Shown: piece after piece, positions 24,522 through 33,785 of the stretch | Layout of the letters: each line of letters begins with the position of its first letter | Position numbering within the stretch: position 1 is the first letter of the stretch | Assembly: GCF_003688415.1 (NCBI RefSeq) | Contig: NZ_REFJ01000002.1 | Span: forward strand, 62,001 to 126,000 | Length of the DNA stretch: 64,000 nucleotides | Direction of reading: 5' to 3' | Source: Umboniibacter marinipuniceus | GTDB taxonomy: Bacteria > Pseudomonadota > Gammaproteobacteria > Pseudomonadales > DSM-25080 | Notes under the pieces: model-generated | What the model was told of the DNA's origin: nothing | The model's database searches: none | The model's input: the letters and a program-made list of their open reading frames with translations, nothing else | Position numbers and translations under genes: made by a program

Positions 24522-25883
24522 TTAGGCGTGACGAAGATACCAGTCGTACTCTTGCATAGTGATGAACTCGTGGAACTTCTGGCGTTCCGCGAGTTTAATC
24601 TGTAAGAAGACATGACAGAATTCGCTACCGAGTACCTGGGGCAATAACTTCGCTTCTTCGAAACTTTGTATTGCTGCGTCCCACGTTAGTGGTAACGTTG
24701 GCTCGAATTCCTTATAGGCGTTGACTTGGGTTACGGGACCTGGCTCAAGTTGTTGCGTGATGCCCAGATAAATACCCGACAATAAACTTGCAAGGTAAAT
24801 GTAAGGGTTGGCGTCAGCACCTGCAACACGGCACTCTACGCGCTTTGCTGCATCAGGACCGGCCGGAATTCTCATTGCTACCGTGCGGTTGTTGAATCCC
24901 CAACTTGGATGCAGAGGTGTGTAGCATTCCGGGCTAAACCTACGGTAGCTATTGGCGCCGGGAGCTGCGAGTAACATGCCTTCTTCCATCGTGGCTGAGA
25001 GACCGCCAATGGCATGGCGAAGGGTGTCGTTACCTAAGTCTTCTCCGTTAGCAAACACATTGTTGCCGGCCTCGTCATAGAGGCTGATGTGCATGTGGAA
25101 ACCGTTGCCAGACAGGTCCGCAAAAGGCTTCGGCATGAAGGTTGCATCGAAGTCATGCTGAAGCGCTACGGCTTTAATGAGTCGTTTTAGTTCTATCGCG
25201 TGATTACAGGCCTGAATCAAGTCATCACTGTGATGCAAGTTGATCTCAAACTGGCCAGGCGCGTATTCCGCAATAGCGGTATCGGCAGGAATGTTTTGCG
25301 CGACCGCGGCGGCTTTTACGTCGCGCAGGAACGCCGCATAATCATCAAGTTCAGCGATACCGTAAACTTGCGTGTTCTTATCACGCGCGCCAGTAACTGG
25401 TGAAATAGGTGGTAACGGGCGCCCGTCTTCATCACGTTGGCGATCAAGTAAGAAGAACTCTAGCTCCGGCGCGATAATAGGCTTCAGTTTTAATTCTTTA
25501 AACTTATCAATCACGTTCTGCAGTACGCCATGCGAAGTATAGCGGAGGGCTTCTCCGTCTTCGTCAACCATGTACGCAAGCACTTGAGCCGAAGGTTCAT
25601 GCGCCCAAGGGACAATCTTTAGCGAGTTAGCGACGGGTAGGCAAGGGCAGTCAATGTCACCCGTGCGAATACCTAAACCGGTGCCATCAGTGGTGTCACC
25701 TTCAATGTCGCTCGCAAACGTAGAGCGGGGCATCAGGATGCCGGACTTATATAATTTGGTGATGGCATTACGATCCAGACGTTTGCCACGGAGAATGCCG
25801 TTAAGATCAACTAGAATGACATCAAACTGATTAACGTCAGGGTTCGCCTCAAGAAAGGCATTTAATTCAGGTAACAATTGCAT
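24522..25883 (-). CDS. Glutamine synthetase family protein, PuuA-like (gamma-glutamylputrescine synthetase type)
   Basis: A 453-residue ATP-dependent ligase of the GlnA superfamily. Visible parts: N-terminal FDVILVDLNGILRGKRL, PELEFFLLDR (metal glutamates), GNGFHMHISLYD, and the phosphate-binding FNNRTVAMRIPAGPDAAKRV-type segment with RVECRVAGADANPY. The length and motifs suit PuuA, which glutamylates putrescine, rather than GlnA. The PuuR-like regulator gene is convergent next to it. No aldehyde dehydrogenase, oxidase or hydrolase of the Puu pathway is in the window. Confidence 0.88.
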   Translation of the reverse strand: MQLLPELNAFLEANPDVNQFDVILVDLNGILRGKRLDRNAITKLYKSGILMPRSTFASDIEGDTTDGTGLGIRTGDIDCPCLPVANSLKIVPWAHEPSAQVLAYMVDEDGEALRYTSHGVLQNVIDKFKELKLKPIIAPELEFFLLDRQRDEDGRPLPPISPVTGARDKNTQVYGIAELDDYAAFLRDVKAAAVAQNIPADTAIAEYAPGQFEINLHHSDDLIQACNHAIELKRLIKAVALQHDFDATFMPKPFADLSGNGFHMHISLYDEAGNNVFANGEDLGNDTLRHAIGGLSATMEEGMLLAAPGANSYRRFSPECYTPLHPSWGFNNRTVAMRIPAGPDAAKRVECRVAGADANPYIYLASLLSGIYLGITQQLEPGPVTQVNAYKEFEPTLPLTWDAAIQSFEEAKLLPQVLGSEFCHVFLQIKLAERQKFHEFITMQEYDWYLRHA

Positions 25884-26068
25884 GATGAGCTATCGCCTAC
25901 TAAGTTTCATTATTTTATGGTCAGTACATTAACTGAGATGATCAGACTGTTCAATATTTAAAACACTGTTTGTGTGATACGCAACATCAATTTATGTTTT
26001 TGTACTAAATAAAATTCGCTTAGCTGGACGATGAGGTGACCGTGAAGTCACAAAAAATCGTACAAAGT

Positions 26069-26090
26069 AATTCAAACGGTCGTTTGAATT
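26069..26090. promoter_or_regulatory. Perfect 22-bp palindrome upstream of fadBA, PsrA-like operator
   Basis: Arms AATTCAAACG and CGTTTGAATT around GT, with no mismatch, 72 bases before the fadB start. The core CAAAC-N4-GTTTG agrees with the (G/C)AAAC-N2-4-GTTT(G/C) pattern known for PsrA, the TetR-type repressor of fadBA in Pseudomonas. Confidence 0.75.
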
Positions 26091-26161
26091 ATATAGACTG
26101 ATGCGACAATCACCGCTGAGAAGTAGTTTTCTATGGCGATAATAATGAGGGATAAGTAGGT

Positions 26162-28303
26162 ATGTATAAAGGTAATACGCTAACCGTAAGCGCTATTGAA
26201 CCGGGCCTCTACGAGCTTTGTTTCGATAATCAATCCGACTCCGTCAACAAGTTCGACGCTGCAACGATTAAGGAATTAGCCGAGGCAGGTGCGCTGCTTA
26301 AAGACTCCGATGCGAAAGGCCTACTGGTAACCAGTGGGAAGCCGGTCTTCGTGGTTGGTGCAGACATCACCGAATTTAAGGGCAATTTTGCACTTGATGA
26401 TGAGGCCTTCACTGCCAATCTTAATGGCGCTAATGCCTGCTTCAATCAAATTGAAGATCTACCTATGCCAACCGTTTGTGCGATCAACGGTTTCGCACTG
26501 GGTGGTGGTTTAGAAATTACGCTAGCCTGTGACTTCCGAGTCATGAGTACAGCCGCGAAGGTCGGCTTGCCGGAGACCAAGCTAGGGATCTTCCCAGGAT
26601 TTGGTGGTACCGTGCGTATGCCGCGTCTTGTTGGTGCGGATAATGCCATTGAGTGGATTGCTGGCGGCAAGGAATATCGCGCTGATGTCGCACTGGCTAC
26701 CGGTGTGGTTGATGCCGCCGTTGCGCCAGATGATCTACGCGAAGCAAGTTTGAATCTGTTGAAGCAGGCTGTTTCGGGCGACATCGCTTACCAGGGGCGT
26801 CGCGAGCAGAAGAAGGCGCCGTTGCAGCTAAACGATATTGAAATGCTTATGTCTTTCTTTACCTGCAAGGCAATGGTTCAGCAGCAAGCTGGTCGAAATT
26901 ACCCATCGCCGGTGGCGGCGATCGAGGCTATGGAGCAGAGTGCTAAGCTTGGTCGTGATGATGCGCTTAAGCTGGAAACTCAGCACTTTATTCGCATGGC
27001 TCGTACCTTCCAGTCTAAAGCCCTCATTGGTATTTTCCTCAACGACCAGTTGGTAAGTAAGAAGGCGAAGACCATCGCCAAAGGCGCGGCCGATGTCAAG
27101 AAGGCCGCCGTTTTAGGAGCTGGTATCATGGGTGGCGGCATTGCGTATCAGTCGGCCTTAAAGGGTACGCCTATCGTGATGAAGGATATTAACCAAGCTG
27201 GCATTGACCTCGGCCTTGCCGAAGCAAGCAAGCTGCTTTCGAAGCGCGTGAAGCGCGGTAGAATGACGGCTGATAAGATGGCTGAAGTTCTCAGTCGTAT
27301 CAATCCTGCGCTGAGCTATGAAGAGCTGAGTGACGTGGATATGATCGTTGAGGCTGTGGTTGAAAACCCGAAGGTTAAGCACGCTGTTCTCAAGGAAGTT
27401 GAGTCGAAAGTGGCTGCCGATACCATTATTACCTCCAATACTTCAACGATTTCCATTGACTACTTGGCGGAAGCGCTTGAGCGCCCAGAAAACTTCTGTG
27501 GCATGCACTTCTTTAACCCAGTGCCACTCATGCCGTTAGTTGAAGTTATTCGTGGTACGAAGACTTCCGATACCGCGGTGGCGAAGACCGTGGCCTACGC
27601 CAATGCATTAGGCAAGAAGGCGATTGTTGTTAACGATTGCCCTGGGTTCTTTGTGAATCGCGTGTTGTTCCCTTACTTCGGTGGCTTTGCGCTGCTTCTC
27701 CGTGACGGTGCTGATTTCGCAGCCGTTGATAAAGTCATGGAGCGCTGGGGGTGGCCAATGGGTCCAGCCTACTTGAGTGATGTAGTTGGGTTGGATACGG
27801 CTGCGCACGCAGCTGACGTGCTTGAGGCGGGATTCCCTGATCGTATGGCTCAGTTTGAGGGTTTGGCGACTAACGTGCTATTTAAAGCGGGTCGTTACGG
27901 ACAGAAGAATGGTAAAGGCTTCTACAACTACGAGGCGGATAAGCGCGGCAAAGTTCAAAAAGTTGCGACGAGCGAAAGCTATGAGTTGATTGCACCACAC
28001 TGTGCCGACCGAACCGAGTTTGAAGCGGACGATGTGGTAGCCCGTATGATGGTACCAATGGTAATCGAAGTTCAGCGTTGCTTGGAAGAAGGTATTATCG
28101 CCTCAGCAGCTGAAGCAGATTTAGCGCTGGTTTACGGTGTTGGTTTCCCTCCTTTCCGCGGCGGTGTTTTCCGTTACGTTGATGAGATGGGTATGGCTAA
28201 CTTTGTGGCAATGGCGGACTCGCTGAAGCACCTTGGTGCATCGTACGAAGTTACAGACAAAATGCGCGAAATGGCCGCCAATGGCGAGTCGTACTACGGA
28301 TAA
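26162..28303 (+). CDS. fadB: Fatty acid oxidation complex subunit alpha
   Basis: A 713-residue multifunctional enzyme of fatty-acid beta-oxidation. The N-terminal ~190 residues are enoyl-CoA hydratase (INGFALGGGLEITLACDFRV, LPETKLGIFPGFGG with both catalytic glutamates). From about residue 315 is 3-hydroxyacyl-CoA dehydrogenase with NAD site VLGAGIMGGGIAYQSA and catalytic GMHFFNPVPLMPLVEVI. Length agrees with proteobacterial FadB (715-730). It is the first gene of fadBA, 15 bases before fadA. A PsrA-like palindrome upstream suggests induction by long-chain acyl-CoA. Confidence 0.97.
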   Translation: MYKGNTLTVSAIEPGLYELCFDNQSDSVNKFDAATIKELAEAGALLKDSDAKGLLVTSGKPVFVVGADITEFKGNFALDDEAFTANLNGANACFNQIEDLPMPTVCAINGFALGGGLEITLACDFRVMSTAAKVGLPETKLGIFPGFGGTVRMPRLVGADNAIEWIAGGKEYRADVALATGVVDAAVAPDDLREASLNLLKQAVSGDIAYQGRREQKKAPLQLNDIEMLMSFFTCKAMVQQQAGRNYPSPVAAIEAMEQSAKLGRDDALKLETQHFIRMARTFQSKALIGIFLNDQLVSKKAKTIAKGAADVKKAAVLGAGIMGGGIAYQSALKGTPIVMKDINQAGIDLGLAEASKLLSKRVKRGRMTADKMAEVLSRINPALSYEELSDVDMIVEAVVENPKVKHAVLKEVESKVAADTIITSNTSTISIDYLAEALERPENFCGMHFFNPVPLMPLVEVIRGTKTSDTAVAKTVAYANALGKKAIVVNDCPGFFVNRVLFPYFGGFALLLRDGADFAAVDKVMERWGWPMGPAYLSDVVGLDTAAHAADVLEAGFPDRMAQFEGLATNVLFKAGRYGQKNGKGFYNYEADKRGKVQKVATSESYELIAPHCADRTEFEADDVVARMMVPMVIEVQRCLEEGIIASAAEADLALVYGVGFPPFRGGVFRYVDEMGMANFVAMADSLKHLGASYEVTDKMREMAANGESYYG

Positions 28304-29494
<1,191 letters not shown>

Positions 29495-29520
29495 TACCAA
29501 ACTAGTTTTTATGCTGCTTT

Positions 29521-29547
29521 ACCGGGACTTTGTCCCGGTTTTTTTTT
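29521..29547 (+). terminator. Rho-independent terminator of fadBA
   Basis: ACCGGGAC-TTT-GTCCCGGT, eight perfect pairs, followed by a run of T. Confidence 0.93.
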
Positions 29548-29605
29548 ATTAACTGGTTGAAAAGACGCCAATTGGACAAGTCTTTGAAAATAATGAAAAA
29601 ATTGC

Positions 29606-29633
29606 TTGGCAAAAGCAAATTAATCCTTATAAT
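29606..29633 (+). promoter_or_regulatory. Sigma-70 promoter of the tRNA-Leu pair
   Basis: TTGGCA, 16 bases, TATAAT, then a GC-rich discriminator (TCCGCC) typical of stable-RNA promoters. The first tRNA begins 43 bases after the -10 box. Confidence 0.8.
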
Positions 29634-29676
29634 TCCGCCTCGTTAACATCGAAAGCGTTACGAAACACTTTGCGCT

Positions 29677-29761
29677 GGGGATGTGGTGAAATTGGTATAC
29701 ACGCCAGATTTAGGTTCTGGTGCCGCGAGGCGTGAGAGTTCGAGTCTCTCCATCCCCACCA
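29677..29761 (+). tRNA. tRNA-Leu (anticodon UAG), copy 1
   Basis: An 85-base gene with encoded CCA. The acceptor arms GGGGATG and CATCCCC pair; the anticodon stem CCAGA/TCTGG encloses TTTAGGT with anticodon TAG at 29711-29713; a long variable arm of class II type is present (GCCGCGAGGCGT region). It reads CUA-family leucine codons. Confidence 0.97.
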
Positions 29762-29802
29762 TATTTCGATGTTAATTAGAGCAGTCGCTCGGCCCTTTAG
29801 AT

Positions 29803-29887
29803 GGGGATGTGGTGAAATTGGTATACACGCCAGATTTAGGTTCTGGTGCCGCGAGGCGTGAGAGTTCGAGTCTCTCCATCCCCACCA
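29803..29887 (+). tRNA. tRNA-Leu (anticodon UAG), copy 2
   Basis: Identical in all 85 bases to copy 1, 41 bases downstream; anticodon at 29837-29839. The flanking sequences differ from those of copy 1, so only the tRNA itself is conserved. Probably cotranscribed with copy 1. Confidence 0.97.
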
Positions 29888-29997
29888 TCTACTTTCCAAA
29901 TTCCTTACTTGTTTTTATTGTTGTGTTGATTGAGTGAATAATCAGTTTTCTGCTGTCGCCATTCACCGATTATTTTCACCGCTGGGCACTCGTTTTC

Positions 29998-30025
29998 TTG
30001 ACCTTAACAGGCAATTCCATATAAT
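29998..30025 (+). promoter_or_regulatory. Sigma-70 promoter of tig
   Basis: TTGACC, 16 bases, TATAAT. The start codon of tig is 117 bases downstream of the -10 box, giving a leader of about 110 bases. Confidence 0.75.
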
Positions 30026-30047
30026 GCGTCGATTCGATTTAGCAGTC

Positions 30048-30080
30048 GTAGGTGTGTGTAATATTGTTTACTACGCCTAC
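30048..30080 (+). other. Stem-loop in the tig leader
   Basis: GTAGGTGTG (30048-30056) can pair with TACGCCTAC (30072-30080), nine pairs with two G-U, around a 15-base loop. It lies within the predicted 5' untranslated region of tig. Role unknown. Confidence 0.4.
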
Positions 30081-30142
30081 TTATAACCAGCGATGTCTAT
30101 TTTAATCATCGCAAACGTATTATTTTTGAGGAAAAGCGATCC

Positions 30143-31459
30143 ATGCAGGTATCTCTTGAAACGACTAACGGCCTTGAGCGTCGTATGACTGTCACAGTTC
30201 CATCAGCGAGCGTTGATGCTCAGGTGGAAGAGCGTATTAAACAGGCTTCAAAAACTGTCAAAATCAACGGTTTCCGTAACGGTAAAGTTCCTCTGAAAGT
30301 TGTTAAGCAGCGTTTCGGTGGCGGTATCCGTCAAGAAGTTTTAGGTGATGCAATCAACCGCGCTTTCTACGAAGCGGTTCAGGCTGAAAAAGTTCGCCCA
30401 GCTGGTGCGCCAAATATCGAGCCTAAGAACTTAGAAGAAGGTTCAGACATTGAGTTTGTTGCGACTTTCGAGGTTTACCCTGAGATTGAGCTTGCTGACA
30501 TGTCGGCTGTTGAAGTGACTAAGCCCGTTGCAGAAGTTAACGAAGACGACATCAATAACATGATCGAGATTCTTCGCAAGCAGCAAGGTGAATTCGTTGA
30601 AGTTGATCGCGCTGCGGCGGAAGGCGACAAAGTTAACATTAACTACGTTGGCACCAAAGACGGTGAAGAATTTGAAGGCGGTAAAGCTGAAGGTTCTGAC
30701 TTGACACTAGGCTCTAAGCAAATGATTCCTGGTTTCGAAGACGGCATCGCAGGCATGAAAGCCGGTGAAGAGCGTACTATTGACGTAACCTTCCCAGAAG
30801 AATATCACTCGGAAGAGCTTAAAGGTGCAGCGGTTCAGTTTGCTATCACCGTTAACAAGGTTGAAGCACAGCAACTACCAGAGCTAGACGACGCATTCTT
30901 TGAGAAGTACGGCGTGAGCGAAGGTGGCGAAGAGAAGTTCCGTGAAGAAGTTGCCGCGAATATGGCTCGTGAACTAAAGAACGCTGTAACCAACAAAGTT
31001 AAGACACAGGTTATGGATGCGCTAGTTGAAAAGCACGAGTTTGACGTACCGGCCGCGCTACTTACTAACGAAATCGCACAGCTTCGTCAGCAAATGATGC
31101 AGCAGTTTGGTGGCGGTCAGAATATCGACCCGTCAATCCTTCCTGATGATCTCTTCAAGGATCAAGCTGAGCGCCGTGTTAAGTTAGGTCTCGTTATGGG
31201 TGAAGTGATTTCTGCGAAGAAATTAACGGTTGCTCAAGACCTAGTGGATGCAAAGCTTGCTGAAGTTGCCTCAACTTACCAAGATCCACAGGAAGTGATT
31301 GACTACTACAAGGGTAACCAAGAGTTGTTGTCTGGTATCCAGAACGTTGTGCTAGAAGATCAAGCGGTTGAAGCGATCATTGCCGACGTTAAAGTTGTTG
31401 AAACTGAAGTAAGCTACGACGAGGCAATCAAGCCTGCTGATCAAGCTGCAAACGCTTAA
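30143..31459 (+). CDS. tig: Trigger factor
   Basis: A 438-residue ribosome-associated chaperone and peptidyl-prolyl isomerase. The N-terminal ribosome-binding tail has the signature GFRNGKVPLKVVKQRFG (about residues 44-60, matching the GFRxGKxP motif). The FKBP-type domain lies at about 155-240 (GDKVNINYVGTKDGEEFEGG). The C-terminal chaperone arms fill the rest. Length is usual (430-440). GAGGAAAAG precedes the ATG. It heads the tig, clpP, clpX, lon, hupB, ppiD series, but its own terminator separates it from clpP. Confidence 0.98.
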   Translation: MQVSLETTNGLERRMTVTVPSASVDAQVEERIKQASKTVKINGFRNGKVPLKVVKQRFGGGIRQEVLGDAINRAFYEAVQAEKVRPAGAPNIEPKNLEEGSDIEFVATFEVYPEIELADMSAVEVTKPVAEVNEDDINNMIEILRKQQGEFVEVDRAAAEGDKVNINYVGTKDGEEFEGGKAEGSDLTLGSKQMIPGFEDGIAGMKAGEERTIDVTFPEEYHSEELKGAAVQFAITVNKVEAQQLPELDDAFFEKYGVSEGGEEKFREEVAANMARELKNAVTNKVKTQVMDALVEKHEFDVPAALLTNEIAQLRQQMMQQFGGGQNIDPSILPDDLFKDQAERRVKLGLVMGEVISAKKLTVAQDLVDAKLAEVASTYQDPQEVIDYYKGNQELLSGIQNVVLEDQAVEAIIADVKVVETEVSYDEAIKPADQAANA

Positions 31460-31477
31460 GATCTCGTAGTCTTCAAG

Positions 31478-31513
31478 AAAACCGCGGCAGCTTAACAGTG
31501 TCGCGGTTTTTTT
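31478..31513 (+). terminator. Rho-independent terminator of tig
   Basis: AAAACCGCG and CGCGGTTTT pair around the loop, with additional inner pairs, ending in seven T. Confidence 0.88.
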
Positions 31514-31617
31514 ATGCATTTTCCGCAGTAATTGGCACTGTACAAGCAGTGGTGCTTCCGTCTAAGCTCTACTGTACATATCCAAATTAATTAATGTCGA
31601 TAAGGGTTCCCTTACAT

Positions 31618-32250
31618 ATGCAGAATTTTGACCACAACAAAACAAGTATCGACCCGCAAGCGCTAGGCCTTATTCCAATGGTGGTAGAGCAGTCTTCACG
31701 TGGAGAGCGCTCCTATGATATCTACTCGCGATTACTCAAAGAGCGCGTCATTTTTGTGGTAGGCCCTGTGGAAGATCACATGGCTAATCTTATTGTTGCT
31801 CAGCTTTTGTTCCTCGAGTCGGAAAATCCTGATAAGGACATTCACCTTTATATCAACTCACCGGGTGGTTCCGTTACTGCGGGTATGTCAATCTACGACA
31901 CGATGCAGTTTATCAAGCCTGATGTGAGCACCATTTGTTTGGGGCAAGCCTGTAGTATGGGTGCTTTCCTGCTGAATGCCGGTACCCCTGGTAAGCGCTT
32001 TTGTCTGCCGAATTCTCGTGTGATGATTCACCAGCCATCGGGTGGTGCACAGGGTCAGGCTTCGGATATTCATATTCAAGCGCAAGAGATCCTCAAGATT
32101 CGTGAACGCTTGAATCAGCTCATGGCAGAGCACAGCGGCCAGTCACTGGAGCGTATTGAGTTGGATACGGAGCGTGATAATTTTATGAGTGCTGATGAGG
32201 CAAAGGCCTACGGCTTGGTGGACGAGGTTCTACTTAAGCGTCCTGTTTAG
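31618..32250 (+). CDS. clpP: ATP-dependent Clp protease proteolytic subunit
   Basis: About 210 residues, a serine protease that forms the double heptamer used by ClpX. Active-site serine in [11 protein letters not shown], histidine in [11 protein letters not shown], and aspartate in ERDNFMS-like segment near the end. I prefer the ATG at 31618, which has AAGGG 11 bases upstream; the ATG at 31594 lies in frame with no ribosome site. The family usually shows GQAASMGA; here the residue before the serine is Cys instead of Ala. clpX follows 64 bases downstream, probably in the same transcript. Confidence 0.97.
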   Translation: MQNFDHNKTSIDPQALGLIPMVVEQSSRGERSYDIYSRLLKERVIFVVGPVEDHMANLIVAQLLFLESENPDKDIHLYINSPGGSVTAGMSIYDTMQFIKPDVSTICLGQACSMGAFLLNAGTPGKRFCLPNSRVMIHQPSGGAQGQASDIHIQAQEILKIRERLNQLMAEHSGQSLERIELDTERDNFMSADEAKAYGLVDEVLLKRPV

Positions 32251-32314
32251 GGTTGAAATTTACAGCATGAAGCCTCATCTTAGAGATAGATGAGGTAATA
32301 ATCGGAGTAGTTAA

Positions 32315-33601
32315 ATGTCTGATACAAACACTGGAAACGGCGGCGAGAGCGGCAAACTTCTGTACTGTAGCTTTTGTGGTAAAAGCCAGCATGAAGTTAA
32401 GAAGCTTATCGCAGGGCCTTCCGTATTTATTTGTGACGAGTGCGTCGACCTCTGTATCGACATTATCGATGAAGAAATAAAGGGCGCCCCAGCCGAAACT
32501 ACCGAGAGCAGCCTGCCGGTCCCTCATGAGTTGAAGAAGGCGCTTGATGATTATGTTATCGGTCAAGACTTTGCTAAGCGAGTGCTAGCGGTAGCAGTTT
32601 ATAATCATTACAAACGTCTTCGGAAGGATGTTAAAACCAGTCAAGAGGGCGTAGAGCTAGGAAAGTCTAATATTCTGCTCGTGGGTCCAACGGGTTGTGG
32701 TAAGACGCTATTAGCACAAACACTAGCTCGTACGCTTGATGTACCCTTCACCATGGCTGATGCCACAACGCTAACGGAAGCGGGTTATGTTGGTGAGGAT
32801 GTCGAAAACATCATTCAGAAGCTTTTACAGAGCTGTGACTATGATGTTGAAAAGGCGGAGCGCGGGATCGTTTATATCGATGAGATCGATAAAATCACTC
32901 GCAAAGCTGAAAACCCATCCATCACCCGAGATGTATCAGGTGAAGGCGTTCAGCAAGCACTGCTTAAGTTAATCGAAGGGACCGTTGCCTCGGTGCCGCC
33001 TCAGGGCGGACGTAAGCACCCACAGCAAGAGTTCTTGCAGGTTGATACTCGTAATATCTTGTTTATCTGTGGCGGCGCGTTTGCGGGCCTAGACGGCGTG
33101 ATTAGAGACCGTACTGAGAAAGGCGGTATCGGCTTCGGAGCCGAGGTGAGCTCTAAGAGTGAAGGTCAGTTATTCGGTGATGCCATTAAAGGTTTGGAAC
33201 CGGAAGATTTAGTGAAGTTTGGCCTGATTCCAGAGTTTGTTGGGCGTCTACCAGTTATTGCTACACTCGAAGAGCTTGACGTTGATGCCTTGGTACAGAT
33301 TTTGAGTGAACCAAAGAACGCACTGACCAAGCAGTATCAACATCTTTTCGAGATGGAAGACTGTCAGTTGGAGTTCCGCAGTGAGGCACTCCAAGCCGTA
33401 GCGGAGAAGGCGCTTGAGCGTCACACCGGTGCGCGTGGCTTACGCTCTATCCTCGAAGGTGCGTTGTTGGAGACAATGTACGAACTACCTTCACTTAACG
33501 ATGTCATCAAAGTGGTTGTTGATGAATCGAGCATTCGAGGCGATAGCAAGCCATTGATGGTATACAAGCAAGACGAGCAAAAGTCTGCTCCAAGTGCTTA
33601 A
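32315..33601 (+). CDS. clpX: ATP-dependent Clp protease ATP-binding subunit
   Basis: A 428-residue AAA+ unfoldase. The N-terminal zinc-binding domain shows C-x2-C and C-x2-C ([18 protein letters not shown]). Walker A is GPTGCGKT, Walker [10 protein letters not shown], and the pore loop is AGYVGEDVE. The length is that of E. coli ClpX (424). It partners with the ClpP encoded just upstream. A strong terminator closes the pair. Confidence 0.98.
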   Translation: MSDTNTGNGGESGKLLYCSFCGKSQHEVKKLIAGPSVFICDECVDLCIDIIDEEIKGAPAETTESSLPVPHELKKALDDYVIGQDFAKRVLAVAVYNHYKRLRKDVKTSQEGVELGKSNILLVGPTGCGKTLLAQTLARTLDVPFTMADATTLTEAGYVGEDVENIIQKLLQSCDYDVEKAERGIVYIDEIDKITRKAENPSITRDVSGEGVQQALLKLIEGTVASVPPQGGRKHPQQEFLQVDTRNILFICGGAFAGLDGVIRDRTEKGGIGFGAEVSSKSEGQLFGDAIKGLEPEDLVKFGLIPEFVGRLPVIATLEELDVDALVQILSEPKNALTKQYQHLFEMEDCQLEFRSEALQAVAEKALERHTGARGLRSILEGALLETMYELPSLNDVIKVVVDESSIRGDSKPLMVYKQDEQKSAPSA

Positions 33602-33623
33602 TGCCTCGAAAAGGCGATATGAG

Positions 33624-33651
33624 AAGGCGAGCTTAATAGCTCGCCTTTTTT
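33624..33651 (+). terminator. Rho-independent terminator of clpPX
   Basis: AAGGCGAGC-TTAATA-GCTCGCCTT, nine perfect pairs, ending in six T. It implies that lon has its own promoter. Confidence 0.92.
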
Positions 33652-33785
33652 GTCTGTGGTTTTTGCTAAGTCAAAAAGATTGGGCGGCTAGGCTTGTTTT
33701 TTTACGAGTCGCCCTCAAATAAGTATATAGAAGCTATCATAATACGTGGATGCCCGATGAGTTGGTGTCGCGGTCAGGAGAAGAG

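Noticed and set aside
29627-29899. Minus-strand reading frame with repeated WGWRDSNSHASRHQN
   Set aside because: It is the antisense translation of the two identical tRNA-Leu genes, a well-known false ORF.
29677-30142. tRNA-associated integration site or genomic island
   Set aside because: No integrase, no repeated tRNA 3' end beyond the second full tRNA, and core genes on both sides.
33690-33740. Possible heat-shock (sigma-32) promoter before lon, CTTGTTT and CCCTCAAAT
   Set aside because: Spacing and -10 sequence are too far from consensus to support it.
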